Shown here: positions 1 to 7,110 of the stretch, one piece after another | Layout of the letters: the number at the start of each line of letters is the position of its first letter | Position numbering within the stretch: the stretch's first letter is position 1 | Origin: Christensenella sp. UBA7588 | GTDB lineage: Bacteria > Bacillota > Clostridia > Christensenellales > CAG-917 | NCBI GenBank assembly: GCA_002478945.1 | Contig: DLKM01000016.1 | Location: forward strand, 59,481 to 73,049 | Length of the DNA stretch: 13,569 nt | Direction: 5' to 3' | The notes under the pieces: model-generated | Seen by the model: only the letters and a program-made list of their open reading frames with translations | Database searches by the model: none | What the model was told of the DNA's origin: nothing | Program-made: the position numbers and the translations under genes

Positions 1-54
1 GTCGCTTGTACTATTCGTCAACCTCGACGCTCGATTTGCTCGCCGCCTTGCGGC
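1..54. repeat. Dispersed repeat, inverted relative to the copy at the right end of the window
   Basis: The reverse complement of this segment aligns without gaps to 13424-13477, with 43 of 54 positions identical by hand count. They share a perfect 15-base core, CTTGTACTATTCGTC here (5-19) and its complement at 13459-13473, plus conserved GCAAGGCG and ATCGAGCG blocks. No gene is visible in it. It probably continues beyond the window edge. Interpreting it as a genome-wide dispersed element is inference. Confidence 0.6.
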
Positions 55-81
55 TCATGTTACGTCTTTGAAGTTGCACAT

Positions 82-144
82 ACCGTTTACAAGAACGCTA
101 AAACCGTTTACAAGAACGCTAAAACCGTTTACAAGAACGCTAAA
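82..144. repeat. Three perfect 21-bp direct tandem repeats
   Basis: The unit begins ACCGTTTACAAG and ends CGCTAAA. Perfect copies lie at 82-102, 103-123 and 124-144, followed by a partial match at 145 (ACCG then CGCTAAA). The unit contains CTAAAACCG across its junctions, the same string that forms the outer part of the palindrome at 140-268, so repeat and palindrome share sequence and may have arisen together. The length is a multiple of three, but no start codon lies in the open plus frame crossing it. Confidence 0.9.
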
Positions 145-268
145 ACCGCGCTAAATCGATGCATAACACGAAAGCACCCCGAGGTAGCAAACCCAACGTA
201 CATTTGCGTACGTGATTTGCGCTCCTCGGGGTGCTGACAAAGTTAGGCGCGATTTAGCGCGGTTTTAG
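140..268. repeat. Nested 129-bp palindrome overlapping the ssb stop codon
   Basis: The outer arms are perfect 19-bp inverted repeats (140-158 and 250-268; left arm begins CTAAAACCGCGC). Unpaired spacers of exactly 14 nt on each side (159-172 and 236-249) lead to a perfect 12-bp stem AGCACCCCGAGG (173-184) with its complement at 224-235. Further pairing follows: GCAAA (187-191) with TTTGC (216-220) and ACGTAC (196-201) with GTACGT (208-213). The right outer arm contains the ssb stop codon (265-267). No long T run follows on the minus strand, so it is not a canonical intrinsic terminator, although it could stop or protect the ssb transcript. It could equally be a small palindromic element. Confidence 0.8.
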
Positions 269-867
269 AACCTGGTTATGGAAACCTCATAGGCAGTCCG
301 TTCCTCCACCGTCCCGTCATCAAGTTGTTTTTGATATACTCTAGATTGAATGCGTCCGTCTATGTGAATTTTGTCTCCGACGGAAAAGGCGGAGGCGTAG
401 CGAGCGTTTCTTCCCCACGCTATGGCAGGAATATAATCGGACTTGTTGTAGGCACGGTTAACTGCCAAAAGCAGGTCAGTGATTTCACGTTTGAACGGCG
501 TTGTGCGGTACACGGGCGGCTTGCATACGAAGCCATCGATTTCGATATGGTTGGGATTGTTTTCGTCAGGCTCGCACAAGGAGCGCACAAACACTCTCAA
601 CACGAGTTTACTGTGATTGTCAATCATTTTGTTGTAACTGCGAAATTGTCCAATTACACCGATTAGATTGCCGATTTCAAACGATTCCTCCTGCATTATG
701 CGTTCGCTTATCGTAAGCGGTATAACGTCCTCCTGCCCCGACAATCTTTTGACGGATATTGTCACGTCAAAAAACTTTTCGCCCATAATTTCGTGGGAGA
801 ATTGCGGTCCGCTCGAGACTTTGCCGCTCAAAAAGACCTGGTTGTTTTGCATTTGTTCATAGCTCAT
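265..867 (-). CDS. Tandem OB-fold single-stranded DNA-binding-like protein (200 aa)
   Basis: Predicted ssDNA-binding protein built from two OB-fold-like halves. The N-terminal half (about 10-100) begins NQVFLSGKV and has strands like VTISVKRLSG and GNLIGVIGQF. The C-terminal half (about 105-200) begins NHIEIDGFV and contains YIPAIAWGRNA and DKIHIDGRIQSR, the clearest SSB-family signatures. A normal bacterial SSB has one OB fold plus an acidic tail ending DDDxPF; this protein ends in ITRF and lacks such a tail, so it is probably not the replicative SSB but a two-domain paralogue of the kind seen in Clostridia. The ATG at 867 follows AGGAGTGATATT, a good ribosome site. It is 18 bp downstream of the deacetylase stop, so the two are probably cotranscribed. 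The stop codon lies in the arm of a large palindrome. An exact DNA-metabolism role is not evident. Confidence 0.75.
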   Translation of the reverse strand: MSYEQMQNNQVFLSGKVSSGPQFSHEIMGEKFFDVTISVKRLSGQEDVIPLTISERIMQEESFEIGNLIGVIGQFRSYNKMIDNHSKLVLRVFVRSLCEPDENNPNHIEIDGFVCKPPVYRTTPFKREITDLLLAVNRAYNKSDYIPAIAWGRNARYASAFSVGDKIHIDGRIQSRVYQKQLDDGTVEERTAYEVSITRF

Positions 868-885
868 AATATCACTCCTGTATTT

Positions 886-1656
886 CTATGCGTTTTTATG
901 TTGAACGCCGTTTGAATCGATTGTGAAATTCTTGTCCGCAACGAGCGAAGATATAGTTACGAATTCGAATCCCTGTTCCTTTAACGCCGCAAGAACCATA
1001 GGCAATGCGTCGAGAACGTGGTCGCTGTTGTTGTGAAACAGCACTATGTCGCCGCTCTTTGCTTTTGGCACCACTCTGTCGTAAATCTGTTTTGCGCTCA
1101 GTCCCTTCCAATCGAGAGAGTCTATCGACCATTGAACGCCTATCATATCCAAACTCTCGAGCGAGGTCATAAGTTTGTTGTTGTAATCTCCGAAGGGCGC
1201 GCGGAAGTATTTGGGCGTTTTCCCCGTCAAATCTTTCACTCTGTCGTTGACGTAAAGAATTTCATTCTTTATTTCTTCTTCCGACAACTTCGGCATATTG
1301 AGATGATTGCGAGAGTGATTGCCTATATCGAACCCTGCGTTTGCAATGGCTTTTGTCTCCTCCTGATACTTGTCAATCCAGAATCCGACGAGAAAGAAAG
1401 TGCCTTTTGCTCCGTGCGAATTGAGAATATCGATAATGCCCTGCGTTTTATCCGCTCCCCACGCCGCGTCGAAAGTGAGCGCGATTACTTTTCTCTCTCC
1501 CTGCGTTTCCACGCTATAAACGGGAATTTTTCGCGTGCTTTTATTGAAAAACACGCACGCCGTCTGCGTTACGCCGACCGACGACAGAAGTATTATCGCT
1601 GTCAAAAGAATTGTGATTGCGCTTACAATAGTTGCCTTTTTTACCGTTACGAACAC
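886..1656 (-). CDS. pdaB: PdaB-like polysaccharide deacetylase, membrane-anchored (256 aa)
   Basis: NodB-homology (carbohydrate esterase 4) protein. An N-terminal membrane segment (about 8-32, rich in I, L and V) acts as uncleaved anchor or signal peptide, placing the catalytic domain outside the membrane. The motifs appear in order: TFDAAWG (motif 1, general-base Asp, second Asp replaced by Ala), HSRNH (motif 2, metal-binding His), RAPFGDYN (motif 3), SIDSLDW (motif 4) and LFHNNSDH (motif 5). The YSVET plus FDAAWG pattern resembles the sporulation PdaB branch, which acts during spore cortex formation; this subfamily call is inference. The GTG at 1656 is chosen because CGAGGTGAAATC precedes it; the longer frame to 1692 has no such site. 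It lies just upstream of the ssb-like gene. A promoter-like sequence is immediately upstream. Confidence 0.8.
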   Translation of the reverse strand: MFVTVKKATIVSAITILLTAIILLSSVGVTQTACVFFNKSTRKIPVYSVETQGERKVIALTFDAAWGADKTQGIIDILNSHGAKGTFFLVGFWIDKYQEETKAIANAGFDIGNHSRNHLNMPKLSEEEIKNEILYVNDRVKDLTGKTPKYFRAPFGDYNNKLMTSLESLDMIGVQWSIDSLDWKGLSAKQIYDRVVPKAKSGDIVLFHNNSDHVLDALPMVLAALKEQGFEFVTISSLVADKNFTIDSNGVQHKNA

Positions 1657-1668
1657 GATTTCACCTCG

Positions 1669-1699
1669 ATTATACGATTGCAATAAGTGCAAATATCAA
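1669..1699 (-). promoter_or_regulatory. Possible sigma-E-like (or poor sigma-A) promoter for the deacetylase gene
   Basis: On the minus strand, GATATT (1692-1697) and CGTATAAT (1669-1676) are 15 bp apart, which resembles the mother-cell sigma-E pattern (ATATT, then CATACAAT-like). Read as sigma-A, TTGATA and TATAAT would have a 19-bp spacer, longer than ideal. The -10 nearly touches the Shine-Dalgarno, so the transcript leader would be very short. The proposed sigma-E use rests on recalled consensus and on the PdaB-like product. Confidence 0.35.
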
Positions 1700-1850
1700 G
1701 AAATTGTGTCGCCAAAAGTCGAATTTACGCTTATTTTCTCTTTTTGACGACGCAACCGCCGCACTGATAAATTGTATTTAGGTTTTTCGGCAAAAAGAAC
1801 TCGAAACGACTATTGAAACGCGCGTATAAACGACATTTGTAAAAGTCCGT

Positions 1851-1879
1851 TTGACTTTGCAAAAGCGGGATAGTATAAT
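1851..1879 (+). promoter_or_regulatory. Sigma-A-type promoter 6 nt from the ATG of the 294-aa membrane protein gene
   Basis: TTGACT (1851-1856), a 17-bp spacer and a perfect TATAAT (1874-1879). The ATG begins at 1886, so the usual start point (about 7 nt after the -10) falls on or next to the start codon, predicting a leaderless or nearly leaderless mRNA. AAGG at 1879-1882 overlaps the -10 end and would not be fully transcribed. Confidence 0.7.
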
Positions 1880-1885
1880 AAGGCT

Positions 1886-2770
1886 ATGAAACGAATCGCA
1901 ACGCAAAAAAACAGCTTCCTGAAAAGAGTTGTCATCAACATTCCGTTCGTCCTTATGATTGCGCTTATGATTGCGCTGTTCGGGGGCGGTTTGCTTTTGT
2001 GGTTTTATTCGATTGCATCGTGTTTCGCTTTCAAAAGCGCAATGGTATTTCTCATACTTGCCGGCGCAGGTTCGATTGCGATAGGCATTGCGATAGGCTT
2101 TATCGATATTTATAAAAAGTATTACGCTTTCTACAACAAAAAAATGGGTTGGGAATTCCCCGACGCCCCTAAAAAAGAAGAAACGACCGTCGTATCCGAC
2201 GGCAAAAAAACTTTCAAGGACTACTTAACCGTGTCGAATATAGCCATAGTGATAATGGCACTCGGCGCAGTCTTTACCATTGTTTCCGCGGCTTTGGGCT
2301 GCATCAACAGAGAAGAATGGGTAAAAGCGACCGAAACGTTTATGAACGACAGCGGTTATTACACTCAAGCCGAACTGAGATACGTTCAACAGACCGTAAA
2401 CGAAGTCGAAGGCGGCGACAAACTAACCTCAATCGTGCTTGATTTAACAGACAAGACCGCAGTTATCGTCTACACAACCGATTCCGATAAACTCGGCTTT
2501 GCGTCTTTCCGATACTATGAAAAATACAAAAATCAAATAGAATTGTCGCGTTTGAAAGACGGCACCGTAACGCTTCGCGAGACTCCTGCTCCGAGGAAAG
2601 ACGACACGACGATAAAGAGATTGTTTTTCTTTATGTTTAAGGACTTCGACGTCGAAAAACAAATTATAATTTACCTCCCCGACGATGCGAGAGAAGGTAT
2701 GCCAAACGAGATTAAAATCGTGGGAGACAACGTTATATACGCAAAGCAAAACGAAGTCGCACAAAACTGA
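1886..2770 (+). CDS. Membrane protein of unknown function, three TM segments (294 aa)
   Basis: I do not recognise this gene. Two hydrophobic segments lie near the N-terminus (about 17-44 and 51-74), followed by a short charged cytoplasmic or linker stretch (75-114, with KKEE). A third segment lies at about 117-140, then a soluble C-terminal domain (141-294). Near the end, IIIYLPDDAREG followed by a strand-like stretch recalls the 'LPxDA' strand of DUF4097-type adhesin-like repeats, but only weakly. The domain 141-294 could sit outside the membrane. The gene stands alone on the plus strand, divergent from the deacetylase/ssb pair and convergent with icd, with a strong promoter directly at its start and a shared terminator downstream. 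ATG 1886 is the only plausible start before the first TM segment. Confidence 0.75.
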   Translation: MKRIATQKNSFLKRVVINIPFVLMIALMIALFGGGLLLWFYSIASCFAFKSAMVFLILAGAGSIAIGIAIGFIDIYKKYYAFYNKKMGWEFPDAPKKEETTVVSDGKKTFKDYLTVSNIAIVIMALGAVFTIVSAALGCINREEWVKATETFMNDSGYYTQAELRYVQQTVNEVEGGDKLTSIVLDLTDKTAVIVYTTDSDKLGFASFRYYEKYKNQIELSRLKDGTVTLRETPAPRKDDTTIKRLFFFMFKDFDVEKQIIIYLPDDAREGMPNEIKIVGDNVIYAKQNEVAQN

Positions 2771-2846
2771 TTGCACAACGTCGTAACGGTTTAATCGATA
2801 CCGTAGCAAATCGAAAACGCCCCGATTTTAATATAATTAACGCAAT

Positions 2847-2878
2847 AAAAAAGCACCTCTGTTCGAGGTGCTTTTTTT
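2847..2878. terminator. Bidirectional intrinsic terminator between the membrane protein gene and icd
   Basis: The stem GCACCTC (2853-2859) pairs perfectly with GAGGTGC (2865-2871) around a 5-nt loop, flanked by six A (2847-2852) and seven T (2872-2878). It therefore works in both directions, for the plus gene ending at 2770 and the minus gene ending at 2919. Confidence 0.92.
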
Positions 2879-2918
2879 GATACGATATTTGTGTTTTACA
2901 GTATCTAATCGGCTGAAA

Positions 2919-4106
2919 TTATAATCTCTTTGCGATAGCTTCGAGGAATTGTCTGCTGTTGAGCGGCTTGACTTGCACGCCTTCGAGGTTGAACAAAACT
3001 GCAAGGTCCTTGGTCATCTCTCCGTTCTCGATTGTGTCGAGCGTAGCTTTTTCGAGACGCTCGGCAAAAGCAACGAGTTCGTCATTGCCGTCAAGTTCTC
3101 CTCTTTTGCGCAATGCACCCGTCCACGCAAACAACGTGGCAACGGAATTTGTGGAAGTTTCCTCCCCTGCCTGATGCTTTCTGAAATGTCTCGTAACCGT
3201 GCCGTGCGCCGCTTCGTATTCGAATGCGCCCGTCGGAGACACCAAAACCGAAGTCATCATAGCAAGCGAACCGAATGCGGTTGCCACCATATCGCTCATA
3301 ACGTCTCCGTCATAATTCTTGAGCGCCCAGATAAATCCGCCGTGAGAACGCATAACTCTTGCCACGGCGTCGTCGATGAGCGTGTAGAAATATTCGATTC
3401 CCGCTTCTTCAAACTTTTGCTTGTATTCGGCGTCGTAAATCTCTTGGAATATGTCTTTGAATCTATGGTCGTATATCTTGGAAATCGTGTCTTTCGTGCT
3501 GAACCATAAATCTTGTTTTTGAGACAAAGCGTAAGAAAAACAACTTCTCGCAAAGCTCTTTATGCTCTTATCGGTATTGTGTTGTGCCTGCAATATGCCG
3601 TCCTCTCCGTCAAAATCGAACACGGTTTTGACCTCTCCGTCGCAGGAAAGCGTCGCTTTTCCGCCGTGGGCTTTGATTTCGACCGCCTTATATACGTCTC
3701 CGTATGCGTGACGCGCGATAACTATCGGCTTCGTCCACGCCGGAACGAGCGGAGTGATGCCTTTTACAAGCACGGGAGCGCGAAATACCGTGCCGTCCAT
3801 AATCGCGCGAAGCGTGGCGTTTGGACTCGGATACATACGTTTCAAGCCGAATTCCTCCACTCTTTGAGCGTTGGGCGTAATGGTTGCGCACTTCACTCCG
3901 ACGCCGTATTTAAGGCAAGCGTGCGCCGCTTCGACCGTTACCGCGTCGTCCGTTGCGTCTCTGTTTTGTATGGATAAATCGTAATATTCCGTTTTCAAAT
4001 CGACGTACGGCAAAATAAGTATATCTTTGACCCATTGCCAAAGCACTCTCGTCATCTCGTCTCCGTCGATTTCCACAAGCGGAACAGTCATCTTAATCTT
4101 GTCCAT
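2919..4106 (-). CDS. icd: NADP-dependent isocitrate dehydrogenase, eukaryotic-like subfamily (395 aa)
   Basis: Oxidative decarboxylation of isocitrate to 2-oxoglutarate with reduction of NADP+; a cytosolic homodimer in this family. The sequence is full length and colinear with mammalian IDH1. The substrate loop SPNATLR gives S94, N96 and R100, followed by R109, R132 (in ARHAYGDVYK) and Y139, all at the same numbers as in IDH1. Metal ligands and catalytic Asp appear as LIDDAVAR (about 244-251) and DGDVMSDM (266-273). AAHGTVTRHFR (299-309) is the NADP-type adenine loop. The ATG at 4106 follows CGAGGTGCGAA. It has its own promoter at 4133-4161 and ends at a strong shared terminator, so it is probably a one-gene unit. 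In a fermentative anaerobe its likely job is 2-oxoglutarate/glutamate and NADPH supply; that is inference. Confidence 0.95.
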   Translation of the reverse strand: MDKIKMTVPLVEIDGDEMTRVLWQWVKDILILPYVDLKTEYYDLSIQNRDATDDAVTVEAAHACLKYGVGVKCATITPNAQRVEEFGLKRMYPSPNATLRAIMDGTVFRAPVLVKGITPLVPAWTKPIVIARHAYGDVYKAVEIKAHGGKATLSCDGEVKTVFDFDGEDGILQAQHNTDKSIKSFARSCFSYALSQKQDLWFSTKDTISKIYDHRFKDIFQEIYDAEYKQKFEEAGIEYFYTLIDDAVARVMRSHGGFIWALKNYDGDVMSDMVATAFGSLAMMTSVLVSPTGAFEYEAAHGTVTRHFRKHQAGEETSTNSVATLFAWTGALRKRGELDGNDELVAFAERLEKATLDTIENGEMTKDLAVLFNLEGVQVKPLNSRQFLEAIAKRL

Positions 4107-4132
4107 TTCGCACCTCGTTTATTATTTAGCAA

Positions 4133-4161
4133 ATAATAACACACTCGCGCGATTTTGACAA
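4133..4161 (-). promoter_or_regulatory. Sigma-A-type promoter for icd
   Basis: On the minus strand: TTGTCA (4156-4161), a 17-bp spacer, then TATTAT (4133-4138) preceded by TGT, an extended -10. The predicted start near 4126 gives a leader of about 20 nt that includes the GAGGTG ribosome site. It lies in the 90-bp gap after ddl. Confidence 0.65.
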
Positions 4162-4196
4162 GCGATGACCACGCTATCTATAAAGCGATAAAACCG

Positions 4197-5321
4197 TCAT
4201 TTTCGCATTTTTGTACCGCCGACGAAATTGCGGAGCACGTTGGTTTGATATACCGTCCGTTTTTTGCACGAAGTGCGGCGCAAAATTGCCTGTTCGCACA
4301 GTTTTGTCAACAAATCGGCAAACGATATACCCGCTCCCTCAAACAAATAGAACGCCATAGAACCAGGAATAGTGTTGATTTCGTTGACATAGACCTTGTT
4401 GTTTCTCTCGTCGACGAGAAAATCTACTCTGACGACACCGAACAATCCGAGTTCCTTGTAAACGCGCTCGGTTACGGCTTTTACGATAAGGTCGAGAGAA
4501 CCGACGTCGGCAGGCATAATGCGCGAAATACCGCTCATTTTGCCTCCCGAAGTGTATTTGTCGTCAAAAGTGAGAAAGTCGCTTGCGGTGCAAGGTTGCT
4601 CCGTTTGCGATATAACGTACTCCCCGTTTTCATAAAAACAAGCGCAATTAACCTCTTTGAAATCGCATAGTTTCTTTTCAACCACGATTTTATCGTCGAA
4701 TTTGCACGCAACCTGCAGACAAAATCGCAATTCTTCCCTGTCTTTTGCCACGCCGATTCCTATACTGCTGCCTTGCGACGACGGCTTGACGATAAGCGGA
4801 TAATACAAAATTCCCTCGACGCGTTCCAAAACGCCGTCCTCGTCCGATTCGAACTCCGCCTTAGACACCGATTCGTAAGGCAAAACATTGAGAAGCAACG
4901 TCTCGAAAATACGCTTCGAGGCAACTTTGTCCATACACACCGCAGACGATAAAGTGTCCGACGACGTATACGCAACTCCGTTATACTCGAGCAACGATTG
5001 CAGAATCCCGTTTTCTCCCTCTCCGCCGTGACAACACAAAAGCGCGACGTCGGGCTTGAAATACTTTGAAAGTTTGTCTCGTTTAAGAGTGTAAAACTCC
5101 CCCTTGACGAGCAAAATCTTTTTGTGTTCGGCAGGATTGAAGTTTACGAAACAAGATATTTTGTCTACGTTGTCCGCGTAAAAATCGCCTTCGTACATAT
5201 ATATCGGTTTGACGTCAAAAAGCGATTTGTCTATATTTTGAAACGCTTGCATAGCCGTGATAATCGAGATTTCTCTCTCGAGCGAACGGCCGCCGAAAAT
5301 CAACGCAACTTTTTTTCGCAT
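4197..5321 (-). CDS. ddl: D-alanine--D-alanine ligase (374 aa)
   Basis: ATP-grasp ligase that joins two D-Ala to form the dipeptide used by MurF; cytosolic. N-terminal GGRSLEREIS (10-19) carries the Glu of the E. coli DdlB EREVS motif. CCHGGEGENG (96-105) and SSAVCMDK (125-132) match the LHGxxGEDG and SAlsMDK signatures. IVKPSSQGSSIG (177-188) is the nucleotide loop and NEINTIPGS (313-321) holds the second-metal ligands. The omega-loop region reads FDDKYTSGG (252-260) rather than the DdlB YDYEAKY; this may only reflect a clostridial subtype, but acceptor specificity cannot be proven. ATG 5321 is chosen over GTG 5327 because GAGG lies 5 nt before it. It follows the MurF-like gene on the same strand, a functional pairing, but with a terminator between them. 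Confidence 0.9.
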   Translation of the reverse strand: MRKKVALIFGGRSLEREISIITAMQAFQNIDKSLFDVKPIYMYEGDFYADNVDKISCFVNFNPAEHKKILLVKGEFYTLKRDKLSKYFKPDVALLCCHGGEGENGILQSLLEYNGVAYTSSDTLSSAVCMDKVASKRIFETLLLNVLPYESVSKAEFESDEDGVLERVEGILYYPLIVKPSSQGSSIGIGVAKDREELRFCLQVACKFDDKIVVEKKLCDFKEVNCACFYENGEYVISQTEQPCTASDFLTFDDKYTSGGKMSGISRIMPADVGSLDLIVKAVTERVYKELGLFGVVRVDFLVDERNNKVYVNEINTIPGSMAFYLFEGAGISFADLLTKLCEQAILRRTSCKKRTVYQTNVLRNFVGGTKMRK

Positions 5322-5390
5322 AAGCACCTCGTGTTTTATTTTGTGTCAGTATATGCTCTGCGTTTCAAAACCGTGAGTGCGCAAGCGCGC

Positions 5391-5423
5391 AAAAACGCAC
5401 GATTAGATTTTTCGTGCGTTTTT
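5391..5423. terminator. Intrinsic terminator between murF and ddl
   Basis: Perfect 12-bp inverted repeat AAAAACGCACGA (5391-5402) and TCGTGCGTTTTT (5412-5423) around a 9-nt loop, with T runs on both strands. It would end minus-strand transcription coming from murF, so ddl probably needs another promoter; I saw no convincing one in 5322-5390 (a lone TATACT at about 5348-5353 lacks a -35). Confidence 0.8.
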
Positions 5424-5443
5424 AGAGTACAAATTCGATTTTT

Positions 5444-5470
5444 ATTCTAAAAACGGCATATTTTTAGAAT
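5444..5470. repeat. AT-rich 10-bp inverted repeat in the murF-ddl gap
   Basis: ATTCTAAAAA (5444-5453), a 7-nt loop, then TTTTTAGAAT (5461-5470), a perfect palindrome. It is too AT-rich for a strong terminator. It could be an operator or a weak additional terminator for murF. It lies 39 bp beyond the murF stop codon. Confidence 0.6.
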
Positions 5471-5508
5471 AGTTTTATAAATTTATGGCGTTTTTACAAT
5501 ACTTTCTA

Positions 5509-7110
5509 TCAAATTTTCTCGTCGTATATATCCGGCAAATCATTGAGAATCAACAGCACGTCCCCGACACGAAGCACGTTCGGAAAGTCGTTTTCGCACG
5601 ATTTCAAGTCGTCGTAGCAATATATTTCTCCGCAAAAATCACTCTCTCCGAGCGCGCGTTTTATGCTTTGCGTGTAGACTTTTCCGACGAGCAACACGAC
5701 GTCCGCAACGTCTGCTATGCGCTTCCCCAACGCATAGTTTTCTTCGCCCTCGCGACTTCCGAGTTCCACTAACCCCGGCGTCATAACAACCTTTCTGCCC
5801 TCAAACAAACCGAGCGTCAGAAGCGCGCATTTCGCGCCGTCGGGATTGGAATTGAAACTGTCGTCTATGATGGTTATACCGTTGCCCTCAATCAACTGCT
5901 GTCTGTGAGGAATAGGACTCAACCCTTCTATCGCATTCAAAATATACGGCATTTCAACGCCCAGCCGCATAGCCATCGCAGTCGCAAGCGTGATATTCTG
6001 CACGTTGTGAACACCTATAATTCCCGTATACGCTCTGAATGTACCTTTGTACGTAACGAGGTCAAATTCGCTCCCATCTTTAGTTACGGACAAATTGCTT
6101 GCATAAACGTCGTCGTTTTCGTCAAGTCCTGCAAATATCGTTTCGGGTATATTTTTTAGTCTCGAAACGTAATTTTGCACAATTTCTCGCAATTCTCCGT
6201 TTGCTACGCACACTCCGCTTCCGACTTCGAGTATTCTGCATTTTTCTCGACGAATATTCTCGACGCTCCCGAACGTTTCGAGATGTTGAGCGTTTATCCC
6301 CGTCAGAATAGTAAAATTCGGCTTGACGATTTTCATAAGCCGCTTAATATCCCCCTGCCGTCTCGCGCCGAATTCCGCAATAAAGACTTCGTGCGTTTTA
6401 TCGAGCAGGTTTACTGTTTTCGAGATTCCCATCGGCGTGTTATAACTTGACGGAGTGCTTAATACGTTGTATTTTTGAGACAAAATCTCGCTCAAAAAGT
6501 TTTTGACCGACGTTTTGCCGTAACTGCCAGTTATTGCGATTTTTATCAGGTCTGGACGTTTTGCAAGGCGTTTTGCCGTGCGACGCTCGTATCTCAAATT
6601 GTTCAACCTCTCGAAAACGTTTACTACGGATACGCAAATAATGAACAACAACGGAAAAACCAGCGTATACGCAAAAAATACGAGGTATCTCATATATTCG
6701 TCGGCAAGATAGGACGTTGCAAGCGCAAGCGCGATTGCTCCGCACGCCGTACAGAACGCCGAAACGATACAAAGACACCTCACGGCTCTTTTGGTATATT
6801 TGAGCGGTTTTTTACGGTCGGGCAAATCTTCCATAAAATACAACGCCAATTCCGTTATAAAAAAGAACAACGAAATCAAAAAGCCCCAAAACGCTTTGGC
6901 TTTGAGCAAATAAAACGCCGTCCATATAGCCGAAAAAACGGCAATAACGCACAAATCGAGCAAATATACCTTGCGCAATCGTCTGTTCTTAAAAATTTCG
7001 CAAATTCGATAATTGTCGTTTTGAATGACGTACAGATACGGTCTCGTCATAAAGAACGCATCGAGCATCATCAACGCAATATAGAACCAATCTCCTCTTT
7101 CAAGCGACAT
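5509..7110 (-). CDS. murF: Membrane-bound MurF-like Mur ligase (533 aa)
   Basis: Predicted ligase adding D-Ala-D-Ala to the UDP-MurNAc-tripeptide. The Mur core starts near 188: ITGSYGKTSVK (193-203, P-loop), AEFGARRQGDI (245-255), GINAQHLETFGS (271-282), HNVQN (368-372), PHRQQ (401-405) and DDSFNSNPDG (416-425, like the MurF DDSYNANP motif). The normal MurF N-terminal nucleotide-sugar domain is absent; instead residues 1-185 contain about five TM helices (roughly 7-29, 49-68, 74-93, 111-133, 142-165), so the enzyme is tethered to the inner face of the membrane. ATG 7110 follows GAGGTGTGT; GTG 7116 lies inside that ribosome site. A hydrolase gene ends 108 bp upstream and ddl follows after 187 bp. 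Substrate could differ from soluble MurF; general Mur ligase is certain, MurF specificity likely. Confidence 0.85.
   Translation of the reverse strand: MSLERGDWFYIALMMLDAFFMTRPYLYVIQNDNYRICEIFKNRRLRKVYLLDLCVIAVFSAIWTAFYLLKAKAFWGFLISLFFFITELALYFMEDLPDRKKPLKYTKRAVRCLCIVSAFCTACGAIALALATSYLADEYMRYLVFFAYTLVFPLLFIICVSVVNVFERLNNLRYERRTAKRLAKRPDLIKIAITGSYGKTSVKNFLSEILSQKYNVLSTPSSYNTPMGISKTVNLLDKTHEVFIAEFGARRQGDIKRLMKIVKPNFTILTGINAQHLETFGSVENIRREKCRILEVGSGVCVANGELREIVQNYVSRLKNIPETIFAGLDENDDVYASNLSVTKDGSEFDLVTYKGTFRAYTGIIGVHNVQNITLATAMAMRLGVEMPYILNAIEGLSPIPHRQQLIEGNGITIIDDSFNSNPDGAKCALLTLGLFEGRKVVMTPGLVELGSREGEENYALGKRIADVADVVLLVGKVYTQSIKRALGESDFCGEIYCYDDLKSCENDFPNVLRVGDVLLILNDLPDIYDEKI

Noticed and set aside
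82..144. CRISPR array
   Set aside because: The repeats are contiguous 21-bp units without spacers and there are no cas genes.
1..234. Open plus-strand frame crossing the 21-bp repeats (TVYKNAK heptapeptides)
   Set aside because: It has no ATG, GTG or TTG start inside the window, runs through the dispersed repeat and half of the palindrome, and ends at the hairpin; the codons look like a by-product of repeat DNA.
140..268. Intrinsic terminator for the deacetylase-ssb unit
   Set aside because: The stem is strong but no U tract follows on the minus strand, so a canonical terminator call is not supported.
1018..1686. Plus-strand open frame of 222 codons antisense to the deacetylase
   Set aside because: The opposite strand carries all NodB motifs in order; this frame is a shadow with no recognisable domain. 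The same applies to the other long antisense frames over icd, murF, tsaB and the fusion gene.
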